Below are positions 15,511 through 23,004 of a stretch of DNA of 30,084 bases, piece after piece. Positions within the stretch are counted from its first letter, which is position 1. The number at the start of each line of letters is the position of its first letter. The notes beneath the pieces are model-generated. The model was given only the letters and a program-made list of their open reading frames with translations, ran no database searches and had not been told where the DNA came from. The position numbers and the translations under genes were made by a program. Source of the DNA: a virus. Location: IMG/VR virus record IMGVR_UViG_3300030616_000002, positions 64,001 to 94,084 of that record. One strand, 5' to 3'.

Positions 15511-18500
15511 ATGGCTCGACGTATAATGTGGGATCGTGCTGCTGACCCAACGCACGTTTACTCGGCGCTTGATAGCGGGGGAAATGCAGCAGAGGAAGGC
15601 GTCGAGGTTGATGCGCCTTCTGACTCCGCTGTTAGCGGTCTTATGGAAGTATTCGCTGGGGGCGCGCCAAGTGCGGCTGCAACGCGCAATCTAGACATCA
15701 TTCGTGGCGGCAACCTTGGCAGCGGCGAGTGGGGATGGAACAACGGCGGCACGCCGTTTTTTGGTGCGTGTGTGCCGTGGGTAATAGATAGGCCCGGCAG
15801 TTATGATAGGGATGCCGTTATCAATGTACCGCACAGGTTGCGTGGATACAGAGGCGCTAATACCGCGGCATCTATTTTTGTCCGTGATACAACAATCAGC
15901 TATAGACTTTATGTTCGCGGTACGGGTTGGACTGCGCGGTATGATATAGGTACCGTAGCAGCCGGATCGACGGCCGATTGCTTGGCATTTGAGGACACCC
16001 AAGAAATAATCGCATTTTGCGATGGCACTCTATATTCTACATTTGACCCAACTGACGCATCGTCTTGGGCGGTAAAGGGTACGACTGCGGGCTTTGCTGG
16101 TGGTGCTACAGATACACATATTGCGCTCGCTCACACCAGGGGGCAACTCGTATTGGCGTACATCAATGGCGCTAAAGTATATGTTAGGATTTCACACGAT
16201 CGTGGCGCAACGTGGGACGCCGCTGTATGTATTTCTGATAATTTCGAGGATGGGCTTTTAGGCGATGCAGATTCCTTGGATATGGCGATCAGCCCTACCG
16301 ATCAGAATTTTTATCTCTTAATTGAGGATGATACTACTGGCGCGGGGTCCGACGACAGGCTGGCGCTTTATAGATCAGCAGATGGTCTAGAGTGGGATCA
16401 ATTGAATAGCGACGTCGGTAACTGGAGCGTACTAAGTCGCGCGCTGCAAAATTGTTCATTACTGATGTTGGACGATGGTACGATGGTTGCCATTGTGATC
16501 GATGCCGACAACGGCACGGCGGCGGCCGCGTGGGTAGATAAAAACGGCCTGCAGCTAACAAGGACAGCTGGTGGCCAAGTAGAAACAACGGCGTGGCTGG
16601 GTGTGTCAAGCGATCTTTTGTGCGCTCCCGCGGTTAGTATGGGTCAAGAGATTTTGGCGTCGCCGATGATCGGCAATATCGGAGGATCTAATAAGGAGGT
16701 TCTTAATTCGGTTTTGTTGCGGTGGTGGTCGAACATCAGTGAGCAATATGGTTACGGGGGCATGTGTTGGCTCCCAAACGAGGAAGACGGGCCAGACTCG
16801 GGCTGGGGCTGGACTGCCAACGGGACCGGTACGGAAGGGCTGGCAACGGACAAGATTACGCTCTCTACTACAGACGCCAACAATCAACGATATTACAATC
16901 AGCAGTATGGGGCCGATGATGGCGATAAATTGAAATTCGGGGTTGAGTGCGTTTCCGATTGCGATAGGGCCAACAATAGGGTTGGGGTGAGAGTAGAGCG
17001 CCAAAACGCGGGCGGCTTTGGCTATGACTTCGGACTCTATTTTGATCAGAGCGGGGTTAGAATTTATGACCACGGCGCGGCGGCACAGTTAGCAGATATA
17101 ACGGCCGGCATGGATTTTTCGGTAATGAATGACGTGCTGGTTGACATTGATTTTGATGCCGCTGCCGGGGGGTGCGATATAAGCGTATGGGTACGAACCG
17201 AGAGCGATGGATATCCAGACGATGCGTGGGTGAACATCGCCAATGTGACGGCGGCAAACGCGGCCCCGCTTGTTGGCGCTGATTTCAGAATTGACTTTGG
17301 TAATTTTTCTTGGGTCGCTGGGCAGACGACTAGGAGCGTTTGGTACTATATGCTAATGGGCGTTATGGCTGAGGGGCTTAGCGCTACCTATGCGAATGCC
17401 GCAACAGACCACTCGGATCTTTACGGCCGCGCTTGCTCGTCTATGCCGCAAGAAATCACAGATAACATTTATGCGTGGTGGCGGGGTGCAGGCGGTGCCC
17501 CCGCGGACAGGTGGTCGCTTCCTACGCGGTACGTTTACGAGAAGGAAAACGTATTGCGCGCAGACCCAAAGCGGCAGTGGCGCAGTGACGATGACGAACA
17601 GATCGTTTACCTTGTATTCCATGACGATGACCTGAGGCCGTACCGCCCGGATTTTGTAGCTCTGTTTGGGATCAACTTTGAGAAGTTCTTTATAGATCTA
17701 GACGACGCGAGCACGTTTGATACCGGCGCAGGCAGCACGCCGGAGGTGACGATCCAAGTCGCGTGGGGTATGGCGGCCGGTGATGATGCTGTCGGCCTGT
17801 GCGCGCCAAATCTGAATGTTGATGTCGTTGCAGACGACTATATTCAGGTTGCGCCAGCAAACGCCCATGCTGCAGGCATGTGGAAGGGTCGATACGACAA
17901 GGACAAAAGCACTGGGCGGAAATTTTATCTGCGCATTCTTGACGGCAATAAGTCTGGAGAGGTTTACCGAATTGAATCAATCCAGAACCTAGATGATAAT
18001 GATAGAGCCAGCTGGCAGATACGGCTTGCGCCAAATGCTGACGGCAGTTATCCGGAACTTGTTGACGTATCTCCCGTGTCGATCAATGACAAGGTGGGGA
18101 TTTTCAGCGACGCTATAGCGGTCGAGATCCCGACCGCTTACTATCGGGCGAGCGGTTACAAGTATGTGCGTATCAGGATTCCGAGCCAGGAAACATGGGA
18201 GGGAGATTATCGCGCGGGCTATATTTGTTGGGGTATGAGCGTGCCGCTTGGCTTCCGTCCGCGAGCGGCTGGCCCCGAGCCTACGTTGCCGAAGATCGCC
18301 GACGCTGAATATGACTCATCTATAGATATTTCACCCAATATAGCGACCATAACCGCACCGGACGGCAGCGTAACCAAGCGACGCAATGGACGCGCGCCAA
18401 GAGTAGTTGCCTTGCGGTGGACGGGGCAGTACGGGCGTAGCGCATGGGATAGCGCGGTCAGGTCGATGCTTGAGGCGGCGGCGGGAGACGTACCCCTCGT

Positions 18501-18714
18501 GTTCATAGAAGATGATCATTTTCAGCACAACGGTCCAGAGGCACCGAGCGGAGATCCTGCGAAGGTTTGTTACGATCCGATCCTTGCTTATCTCGAAGGC
18601 GCGGTTAAAACAACCCAGCGCGGTTATCGTCTCTATACTCCAAACGAATGCGCAGTATCGCTGCGCGGCACATTTACCGATGTTGCCGGGATCGTAATGA
18701 AGGAGATCGTCTAA
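15511..18714 (+). CDS. large distal tail protein with BNR/Asp-box motifs
   Basis: A 1067-residue protein starting one base after the tape measure stop. Its first third has the look of a beta-propeller: Asp-box motifs SHDRGATW (residues 228-235) and SADGLEW (289-295) follow the S-x-D-x-G-x-x-W pattern, and strands such as THIALAHTRGQLVLAYI alternate with them. The middle resembles a carbohydrate-binding jelly roll (RYYNQQYGADDGDKLKFGVE). The C-terminal ~200 residues (SIDISPNIATITAPDGSVTK, then ALRWTGQYGRSAWDSAVRSM) look like a distal-tail/hub-type domain found directly after tape measure genes. Asp-boxes occur in sialidases and other glycan-facing propellers but do not prove enzyme activity. 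Role: distal tail or host-recognition protein. The stop overlaps the next ATG by one base. Confidence 0.7.
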   Translation: MARRIMWDRAADPTHVYSALDSGGNAAEEGVEVDAPSDSAVSGLMEVFAGGAPSAAATRNLDIIRGGNLGSGEWGWNNGGTPFFGACVPWVIDRPGSYDRDAVINVPHRLRGYRGANTAASIFVRDTTISYRLYVRGTGWTARYDIGTVAAGSTADCLAFEDTQEIIAFCDGTLYSTFDPTDASSWAVKGTTAGFAGGATDTHIALAHTRGQLVLAYINGAKVYVRISHDRGATWDAAVCISDNFEDGLLGDADSLDMAISPTDQNFYLLIEDDTTGAGSDDRLALYRSADGLEWDQLNSDVGNWSVLSRALQNCSLLMLDDGTMVAIVIDADNGTAAAAWVDKNGLQLTRTAGGQVETTAWLGVSSDLLCAPAVSMGQEILASPMIGNIGGSNKEVLNSVLLRWWSNISEQYGYGGMCWLPNEEDGPDSGWGWTANGTGTEGLATDKITLSTTDANNQRYYNQQYGADDGDKLKFGVECVSDCDRANNRVGVRVERQNAGGFGYDFGLYFDQSGVRIYDHGAAAQLADITAGMDFSVMNDVLVDIDFDAAAGGCDISVWVRTESDGYPDDAWVNIANVTAANAAPLVGADFRIDFGNFSWVAGQTTRSVWYYMLMGVMAEGLSATYANAATDHSDLYGRACSSMPQEITDNIYAWWRGAGGAPADRWSLPTRYVYEKENVLRADPKRQWRSDDDEQIVYLVFHDDDLRPYRPDFVALFGINFEKFFIDLDDASTFDTGAGSTPEVTIQVAWGMAAGDDAVGLCAPNLNVDVVADDYIQVAPANAHAAGMWKGRYDKDKSTGRKFYLRILDGNKSGEVYRIESIQNLDDNDRASWQIRLAPNADGSYPELVDVSPVSINDKVGIFSDAIAVEIPTAYYRASGYKYVRIRIPSQETWEGDYRAGYICWGMSVPLGFRPRAAGPEPTLPKIADAEYDSSIDISPNIATITAPDGSVTKRRNGRAPRVVALRWTGQYGRSAWDSAVRSMLEAAAGDVPLVFIEDDHFQHNGPEAPSGDPAKVCYDPILAYLEGAVKTTQRGYRLYTPNECAVSLRGTFTDVAGIVMKEIV

Positions 18715-20375
18715 TGCGATCGCGGGCTCTGACGGGGTGGAGCACTACGGCAGATAACCCGTCAGTTAGAACTGCATTCGTGGTAACTATTTCCGACCAA
18801 GATAAGTTTGAGGTTAGGTTTGCTACGAATACGGATTTTGAGAACGAAACTGACGGCGATTGGAAGTTGCGCCCCGGGTTGAAAACCGATCTTGACGGCC
18901 TGACCGTTGAGGTAGACCCGCGACAGCAGGGAGCCCCAATGCCTAGCATCCCGGAGATAAAAATAGACGCTGCGGCGATGCGCGAACTTTTCGGCGGATC
19001 GTTTTTGAAAAACCCGGGAGCGCTCAAGATTGAGATCTCGCTGATTTCCGAAAAAATAGCGTGGGCAAATCGTATTGTGATCGTTTCCGGCGTATATATC
19101 AACCCCAATTCTGTGTATTATAGCGATGGCGCGATGTCTTTCGGTGTAATGGATCCGCTAGATCGCGGCAAGGTATTACTACCACGAAAACTGATCGACG
19201 CAAGTAAGTTGCCGTGGACTGCTGATTACCTGCAACAGAATGTCACCGGGATGCCGTTCCCGATCTGCTACGGCAGCGTCTACAGAAGCGCGCCAATAAA
19301 GGCATACGATGACGGAGGTGCCGGAAACGCGGACCAAACGCAACCTATTCGGCGATATATATTGTGCGGGCATCAGTGCTCTGGCTCTAGCGCAACGGTA
19401 CATCGAACAAGCGCCGAGGTAGCCGCCCAATTTGGTGGCGGCTGGGCAGATATAAGTGAAACTATACTAACCGCAAAAACAACGGACGGGGTCGTTTTTT
19501 CATATATTGAGACAGATGGTGCGACCGGAGACGAAGATCCGACTGCAACGCCCCCTAAAGAATGTCATGCGATTAGCTTTGGTGCTACCAGTGGCGTCAA
19601 GGCAACGGCGGGTGGTGTGATTCGCGATCTGCTTGAGCGGTGGACCGATATTGAATTTGATGAAACGCTGGCGCGCGGCGTATCGCTTGTAGTAGAGGCT
19701 CTTGGGTCGCCCGTATCCGTAATCATCAACGGCGAGGGGCGTGATCGCGCAAGCATTAAGGAGCTGATCGATCAGAGGTTCGCGACGCAGTTTCGATTAC
19801 TGACCGCGCGGTTTGGCGGATCTATGTTTTTGTTTCCGCTTAATAAGATAATGAACGAGCCTGGCGTTGGCTATATGAAGCCAGCCGCGGTGCTGCCGCT
19901 TGGAGGCGAGTGCCACGTGCGTGGCGAGATTCGCGAGTCGGCCGATATAGGGAATTATTTTGAGGCCCGTTATGCACAGCGAGAAAGCGGTGGATTTGAC
20001 GGACTAGTGACGCTGGGCCCCGATTCCGACTTTGGCTGCGAGCGCAGCCGGAGCTACTACGGCCGGAGAGAATGGAGTTCGATTGAGTTGCCCGATGTAG
20101 CGGTCGGGGCAACCGCTGGCGCGATATTGTCTTATTTGCGCGGGGTCGCTTTGGAGCCCTGGTATGAAACGGAGATCTTCGCGCCCCTCAACTACTCGTA
20201 TCTTTCGGCGGCATTAAAGGTTCGATTGCTTTACGCGGATGAGAAAAAAATAGCCGATAACTGCCCGCGCTTTAGACACAACCTAGATCATGACACATCC
20301 GAGGAATGGCGGGATGCCTTGATAACCAAGATACGCTACACCAAGGCGGGGTTGTGGCTGTCGGTCGCGTTTTAG
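18714..20375 (+). CDS. minor tail / baseplate hub-like protein
   Basis: A 553-residue protein. The ATG at 18714 overlaps the upstream stop (TAATG) and replaces a longer in-frame start inside the upstream gene. Segments such as FVVTISDQDKFEVRFATN at the N-terminus, MPFPICYGSVYRSAPIKAY in the middle, and DLLERWTDIEFDETLARGVS with SIKELIDQRFATQFRLLTAR further on are typical of siphovirus tail proteins that follow the distal tail protein. The 'f..li...~q~~~~l~~~~g~l~l~P' pattern recalls hub proteins that carry the tail tip. No enzymatic motif is seen. Its stop overlaps the convergent lipoprotein gene by 4 bases, marking the end of the tail module. Codon use is more AT-ending than in the tube region. 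Confidence 0.62.
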   Translation: MRSRALTGWSTTADNPSVRTAFVVTISDQDKFEVRFATNTDFENETDGDWKLRPGLKTDLDGLTVEVDPRQQGAPMPSIPEIKIDAAAMRELFGGSFLKNPGALKIEISLISEKIAWANRIVIVSGVYINPNSVYYSDGAMSFGVMDPLDRGKVLLPRKLIDASKLPWTADYLQQNVTGMPFPICYGSVYRSAPIKAYDDGGAGNADQTQPIRRYILCGHQCSGSSATVHRTSAEVAAQFGGGWADISETILTAKTTDGVVFSYIETDGATGDEDPTATPPKECHAISFGATSGVKATAGGVIRDLLERWTDIEFDETLARGVSLVVEALGSPVSVIINGEGRDRASIKELIDQRFATQFRLLTARFGGSMFLFPLNKIMNEPGVGYMKPAAVLPLGGECHVRGEIRESADIGNYFEARYAQRESGGFDGLVTLGPDSDFGCERSRSYYGRREWSSIELPDVAVGATAGAILSYLRGVALEPWYETEIFAPLNYSYLSAALKVRLLYADEKKIADNCPRFRHNLDHDTSEEWRDALITKIRYTKAGLWLSVAF

Positions 20376-20737
20376 CAGGCGTCGTACCATGTTTCATCTA
20401 TCACCGAGCCTGCATCGTCATAGGTTACAAACAGACCGCATTTTTCTCCGTGCTCGTTCCACGACCCAGTTTGATGCGGCTGGCCGTCTGAATACCAATA
20501 GCGCCAGTATCCAGTTTTTGTGCCGTTTGTATATTGGCCCTCTGTTTTCAGTTGTCCGCTTTCCCACCACTCGCGATAGGGCCCGTGCCTAACCGTCTGA
20601 CCATCCGCATTTGTGGTGGCGCACCAATCCTCAACACCCTTGCTGCCGTAATAATCGGCCCCGCTCGGACAGTAGGAGTCATCGTTGCCGCACCCGATAG
20701 CACAAGTGACAAGCAATAGTGCAATCACTGTTTTCAT
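20372..20737 (-). CDS. MORN-repeat lipoprotein (phage moron)
   Basis: A 121-residue protein. The ATG at 20737 has a clear GGAGG five bases upstream. The N-terminus MKTVIALLLVTCAIGC is a short lipoprotein signal with a lipobox-like A-I-G-C, giving lipidated Cys16. The mature part has three MORN_2/YwqK-type repeats: HGPYREWWESGQLKTEG, TGYWRYWYSDGQPHQTGSW and CGLFVTYDDAGSV. Such repeats are common in bacterial surface and toxin-antidote (YwqK) proteins. It is the only leftward gene between the tail and lysis modules, has its own promoter candidate, and ends in a 4-base tail-to-tail overlap with the hub gene. This is the classic placement of a moron expressed outside the late programme. A receptor-blocking or superinfection-exclusion lipoprotein (as phage T5 Llp) is possible; that is inference. 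Confidence 0.78.
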   Translation of the reverse strand: MKTVIALLLVTCAIGCGNDDSYCPSGADYYGSKGVEDWCATTNADGQTVRHGPYREWWESGQLKTEGQYTNGTKTGYWRYWYSDGQPHQTGSWNEHGEKCGLFVTYDDAGSVIDETWYDAC

Positions 20738-20753
20738 AACAGCCTCCAAGCGT

Positions 20754-20782
20754 ATATTGACCGATATTGTTGCAAAAGTCAA
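20754..20782 (-). promoter_or_regulatory. promoter candidate for the lipoprotein gene
   Basis: On the reverse strand TTGACT (20782-20777) is a 5/6 match to the -35 consensus. A spacing of 17 leads to CAATAT, or slightly further on to AATATA/TATACG. The -10 match is weak. The 14 bases beginning with TTGACT recur with one change at 23664-23651, upstream of another leftward gene. Confidence 0.4.
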
Positions 20783-20783
20783 G

Positions 20784-20912
20784 CTAGCGATTGCATGCGC
20801 ACCCGCGGCCCTTGGAGCACGTCAGTTCGCACTTGATACAGGAGTCGCCGCAGGCGCAGCTCTTGGGCGGGTTACAGCCAAAGCGACATGTTCTTTGCTC
20901 GCAGCGCGCTGT
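20784..20912 (-). other. cysteine-rich 42-codon open stretch without a start codon
   Basis: In one reverse frame, 42 codons lie between a TAG (20915-20913) and the TAG at 20786-20784, and they include 10 Cys codons: about CRFGC, then CACGDSCIKCELTC, then GRGCACNR. The spacing of C-x-C, C-x2-C and C-x3-C pairs is like metallothionein or zinc-binding peptides. No ATG, GTG or TTG opens this frame; an out-of-frame ATG at 20890 yields only five codons. It may be a decayed gene, a frameshifted gene or chance. It sits directly upstream of the lipoprotein promoter candidate and otherwise fills the 252-base gap before the endolysin gene. Confidence 0.35.
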
Positions 20913-20942
20913 CTAGCCCTAACCTCAATATCTAGTTGCCCC

Positions 20943-20960
20943 TTTCACCGCGCGGTGAAA
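20943..20960. promoter_or_regulatory. 18-bp perfect palindrome before the lysis cassette
   Basis: TTTCACCGC followed directly by GCGGTGAAA. Flanking GCCC (20938-20941) and GGGC (20964-20967) can extend it into a longer bulged hairpin followed by TTT. It could be a terminator facing the endolysin gene or an operator 30 bases upstream of it. The T-run is short, so I cannot choose. Confidence 0.5.
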
Positions 20961-20989
20961 CGCGGGCTTTAAGCGAAACAGGAGAGCAC

Positions 20990-21589
20990 ATGCCAGAGCC
21001 ATACAGGCACGAGTGCCTGGTCGACGGGCTACCGTCTGCCGGGGTATGGAGCGAGCGGCCGTTAAGGCGGGTAGACTGCTTGCTGTTCCACAGGAATACG
21101 GTCGCGGATACGCCGATCCAGATCGCGCAGTGGTATATCAAGCACAAGCGCTGGCCCTCGATACCGTATCACTTTGGTGTCGATTGGCTAGACGGCGCCC
21201 CGATCGTGTACCAGACAGCGGCCCTGCGCGACATCGTGTACGGGGCCAAGCGATACAACGAGCGCGGGATCCATATCTACTTCAACGCGGATTACCGCGA
21301 GCGTCTACCGCACCCGGCGATGTTTGCCGCGGGGGCCTGCGTTGCGGCCGATCTCTTGTCCTGGTTTGCGTTCGAGCGAGGGCAGACAAAGGGCAAGGGA
21401 TCGATCAAGGTCCAGACGCATACCGAGGCGGCGCTAGCGATCTCGCCGAAGCGCTGGCTACCGGTCAAGCAGTGTCCGGGTAAATGCTTTAGGGCGGACG
21501 GCTTCCGGGAGATCGTAGGCCGTGCCCTGCACGAGATCAATCACGACATGCCTGTTACCACGGTCGGAAAGCCGTGGTGGAAGATCTGA
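20990..21589 (+). CDS. endolysin, N-acetylmuramoyl-L-alanine amidase (Amidase_2 type)
   Basis: A 199-residue enzyme expected to cut the amide bond between MurNAc and the peptide stem in peptidoglycan. Amidase_2/T7-lysozyme-like signs are CLLFHRNTV (first zinc His34), WPSIPYHFGVDW (the conserved 'YHf' strand, His61), GAPIVYQTA, NERGIHIYFNADY, KVQTHTEAAL (His144) and KQCPGKCF (Cys162 as third zinc ligand). The zinc set His-His-Cys matches that of T7 lysozyme. There is no separate wall-binding domain and no signal peptide, so release must use the holin downstream. The ATG at 20990 follows AGGAGAG; the longer frame lacks a ribosome binding site and crosses the palindrome. It is the first gene of the lysis cassette. 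Confidence 0.82.
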   Translation: MPEPYRHECLVDGLPSAGVWSERPLRRVDCLLFHRNTVADTPIQIAQWYIKHKRWPSIPYHFGVDWLDGAPIVYQTAALRDIVYGAKRYNERGIHIYFNADYRERLPHPAMFAAGACVAADLLSWFAFERGQTKGKGSIKVQTHTEAALAISPKRWLPVKQCPGKCFRADGFREIVGRALHEINHDMPVTTVGKPWWKI

Positions 21590-21605
21590 ACCGAAGGGAG
21601 AAAGC

Positions 21606-21938
21606 ATGGACTTGTCACTGTTTTTTGACTCCGTTGATATCGGGATCGTCGTAGCGGTACTCGTGCTACTGCAGCTCGTGCGCGAGACGCTGGCGGCAAA
21701 GAACATCGAAGTCCACAAGATGATCTGGCGCTGGGGCTCTGCCGTGTCGGGCGCGCTCGCGTCTCTGATCGTACCGTTGGCCAACGGCGGTATAGGCGAC
21801 TGGCGACAGTTCGCATCGCGGGCGCTTGTCTACGCTGCGGCTGTCGCCTTGGCCTACAATCTAATCAAGGATCCTACCGCCTATCTACGCAAGCGATTCG
21901 GCAAAGACGATGCTGTTGTCGGCAAGAGGCTGCGATGA
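21606..21938 (+). CDS. holin, three membrane spans
   Basis: A 110-residue protein with three hydrophobic segments: IGIVVAVLVLLQLV (about 13-26), WGSAVSGALASLIVPLA (about 43-59) and ALVYAAAVALAYNLI (about 70-84). A charged C-terminal tail follows (YLRKRFGKDDAVVGKRLR). Three spans, small size and position just after the amidase gene fit a class I-type holin that opens the inner membrane for the endolysin. The ATG at 21606 follows GAAGGGAG. The longer upstream frame overlaps the endolysin and is not needed. The stop overlaps the next ATG (ATGA). Confidence 0.75.
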   Translation: MDLSLFFDSVDIGIVVAVLVLLQLVRETLAAKNIEVHKMIWRWGSAVSGALASLIVPLANGGIGDWRQFASRALVYAAAVALAYNLIKDPTAYLRKRFGKDDAVVGKRLR

Positions 21939-22252
21939 TCAGAGCATGGGAGTGGTACAAACGGCGGCACTGGCTGGTTAAGGTAGCGCTAGCGATCCCG
22001 GTTCTGCTGGTCGCTGTGCTCGTGTTCGTAGTGCGGGGCAAGTCGTCGGATCCGGCGAGCGTCAAACTCGACGACGCTACGGACGCGATCGATCGTGTGG
22101 CCGGCGCGGCAGACGATGCAATCAAGACGATTGAAAGGGAGAACGATGCGATACAGAATCGCGCTGATGCTCGCGGCGATGCTACTACTGATGCCGCTAG
22201 CGAGCCGTGCGGACAGTTCGACAGCGCTGCGGATCTTTACTCTAAGCGTTGA
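21935..22252 (+). CDS. putative inner-membrane spanin-like protein
   Basis: A 105-residue protein with a basic N-terminus (MIRAWEWYKRRHWLVKVAL), one membrane span (VALAIPVLLVAVLVFVV) and a polar helical part with a heptad-like run (LDDATDAIDRVAGAADDAIK). This type II, N-in topology with a periplasmic coiled coil is that of Rz-like i-spanins, which help break the outer membrane in Gram-negative hosts. The next gene begins inside it in another frame, the layout of Rz/Rz1 pairs. It is shorter than many Rz proteins. The start overlaps the holin stop. Confidence 0.6.
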   Translation: MIRAWEWYKRRHWLVKVALAIPVLLVAVLVFVVRGKSSDPASVKLDDATDAIDRVAGAADDAIKTIERENDAIQNRADARGDATTDAASEPCGQFDSAADLYSKR

Positions 22253-22712
22253 GGACCGGGCCTGCTGCTTCAAGGCGGCATCTCCGTACCGTCTGCATCT
22301 GCACCAGCCTCCGGAGTATTGCGGGGTAGGCCGGTGGATTCCCGAACGGCTCTATCTCCAGCTATACGAGGACGCGCTACGCGGGCGAGACTGCGACAAG
22401 GACATCGCTTCCGAGGTAGCCAAAGTCCGCGCCGCTGCTGCCGTTGGCATGGCTGCGTGTGAGAGCAAGCTAGACCTAACGGCCACATCGTTGAAGGCGT
22501 GCGAGGCAGATCGCAACCCCTCTGTTTTCCGGCGCGTGCTTTGGATCGGCGCTGGTGGGCTCGCGGGGGCTGGCGTCGGCGTTGCCGGCGGTGCTGCGGC
22601 TGCTGCTTTTACGGATCTAGACTGGCGCGAGGGCCTCGGCGGCGGAGCTATACTAGGTCTCGTCGCCGGGGTTGTATCGGCTCTGATCGTTGATGCGTTG
22701 CAGCGGCACTAG
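22146..22712 (+). CDS. secreted/membrane protein overlapping the spanin-like gene
   Basis: A 188-residue protein. ATG 22146 follows AAGGGAG and lies 107 bases inside the preceding gene. It has a Sec signal peptide (MRYRIALMLAAMLLLMPLAS then R-A, likely cut before DSS) and a periplasmic part with cysteine pairs (RACC, EYC, RDC, AAC, KAC). Two C-terminal hydrophobic spans follow (GAGGLAGAGVGVAGGAAAAA and GGAILGLVAGVVSALIV). By position it is the partner of the i-spanin-like protein, but it has no lipobox, so it is not a standard Rz1 lipoprotein. It could be an unusual spanin partner or another lysis accessory protein. Its TAG lies inside a 31-bp inverted repeat. Confidence 0.62.
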   Translation: MRYRIALMLAAMLLLMPLASRADSSTALRIFTLSVEDRACCFKAASPYRLHLHQPPEYCGVGRWIPERLYLQLYEDALRGRDCDKDIASEVAKVRAAAAVGMAACESKLDLTATSLKACEADRNPSVFRRVLWIGAGGLAGAGVGVAGGAAAAAFTDLDWREGLGGGAILGLVAGVVSALIVDALQRH

Positions 22713-22736
22713 TTCACGGAATCCGTGAACTAGTGC
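22706..22736. terminator. 31-bp inverted repeat between convergent operons
   Basis: Perfect 15-bp arms (22706-22720 and 22722-22736; arm GCACTAGTTCACGGA) around a single A. It covers the stop codon of the lysis cassette's last gene and ends 10 bases before the stop of the convergent leftward operon. It is well placed for a bidirectional terminator, but there is no T-run and almost no loop, so a protein-binding or recombination site is possible. Confidence 0.5.
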
Positions 22737-22746
22737 GATCCCCCTG

Positions 22747-23004
22747 TTAGATCTCAAACCCGCCATCCATCAGTGCCTTCCTAATCTCGCCCTCCGTCTT
22801 CCTGAATCGTGTCCCCCACCTCGGTAGATCTCGCATGGCTGCGGCCGGGCTAGGGTAGGACTGCGCCCAGCGCCGCGCGGAGAGTACCACGTCTGCCCCT
22901 GCCTCGGTTACCGAGATGATCGGGAACGCGCTCAGGCAGGTAGCCGGGCAGAAAGTCTCATGCAGGAGTTGGCAGGCGGCCCGCACGTCGTCGATGGTGG
23001 TCAC
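22747..23004 (-). CDS. small hypothetical protein, last gene of leftward operon
   Basis: An 85-residue protein starting at GTG, which overlaps the TGA of the upstream gene (GTGA). It begins MTTIDDVRAACQLLHETFCP and ends with a helical, basic part (GTRFRKTEGEIRKALMDGGF). No family is recognised. The far longer in-frame extension upstream is a shadow of the neighbouring gene. Its end faces the lysis cassette with 34 bases between the stops, occupied mostly by the 31-bp inverted repeat. Confidence 0.6.
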   Translation of the reverse strand: MTTIDDVRAACQLLHETFCPATCLSAFPIISVTEAGADVVLSARRWAQSYPSPAAAMRDLPRWGTRFRKTEGEIRKALMDGGFEI

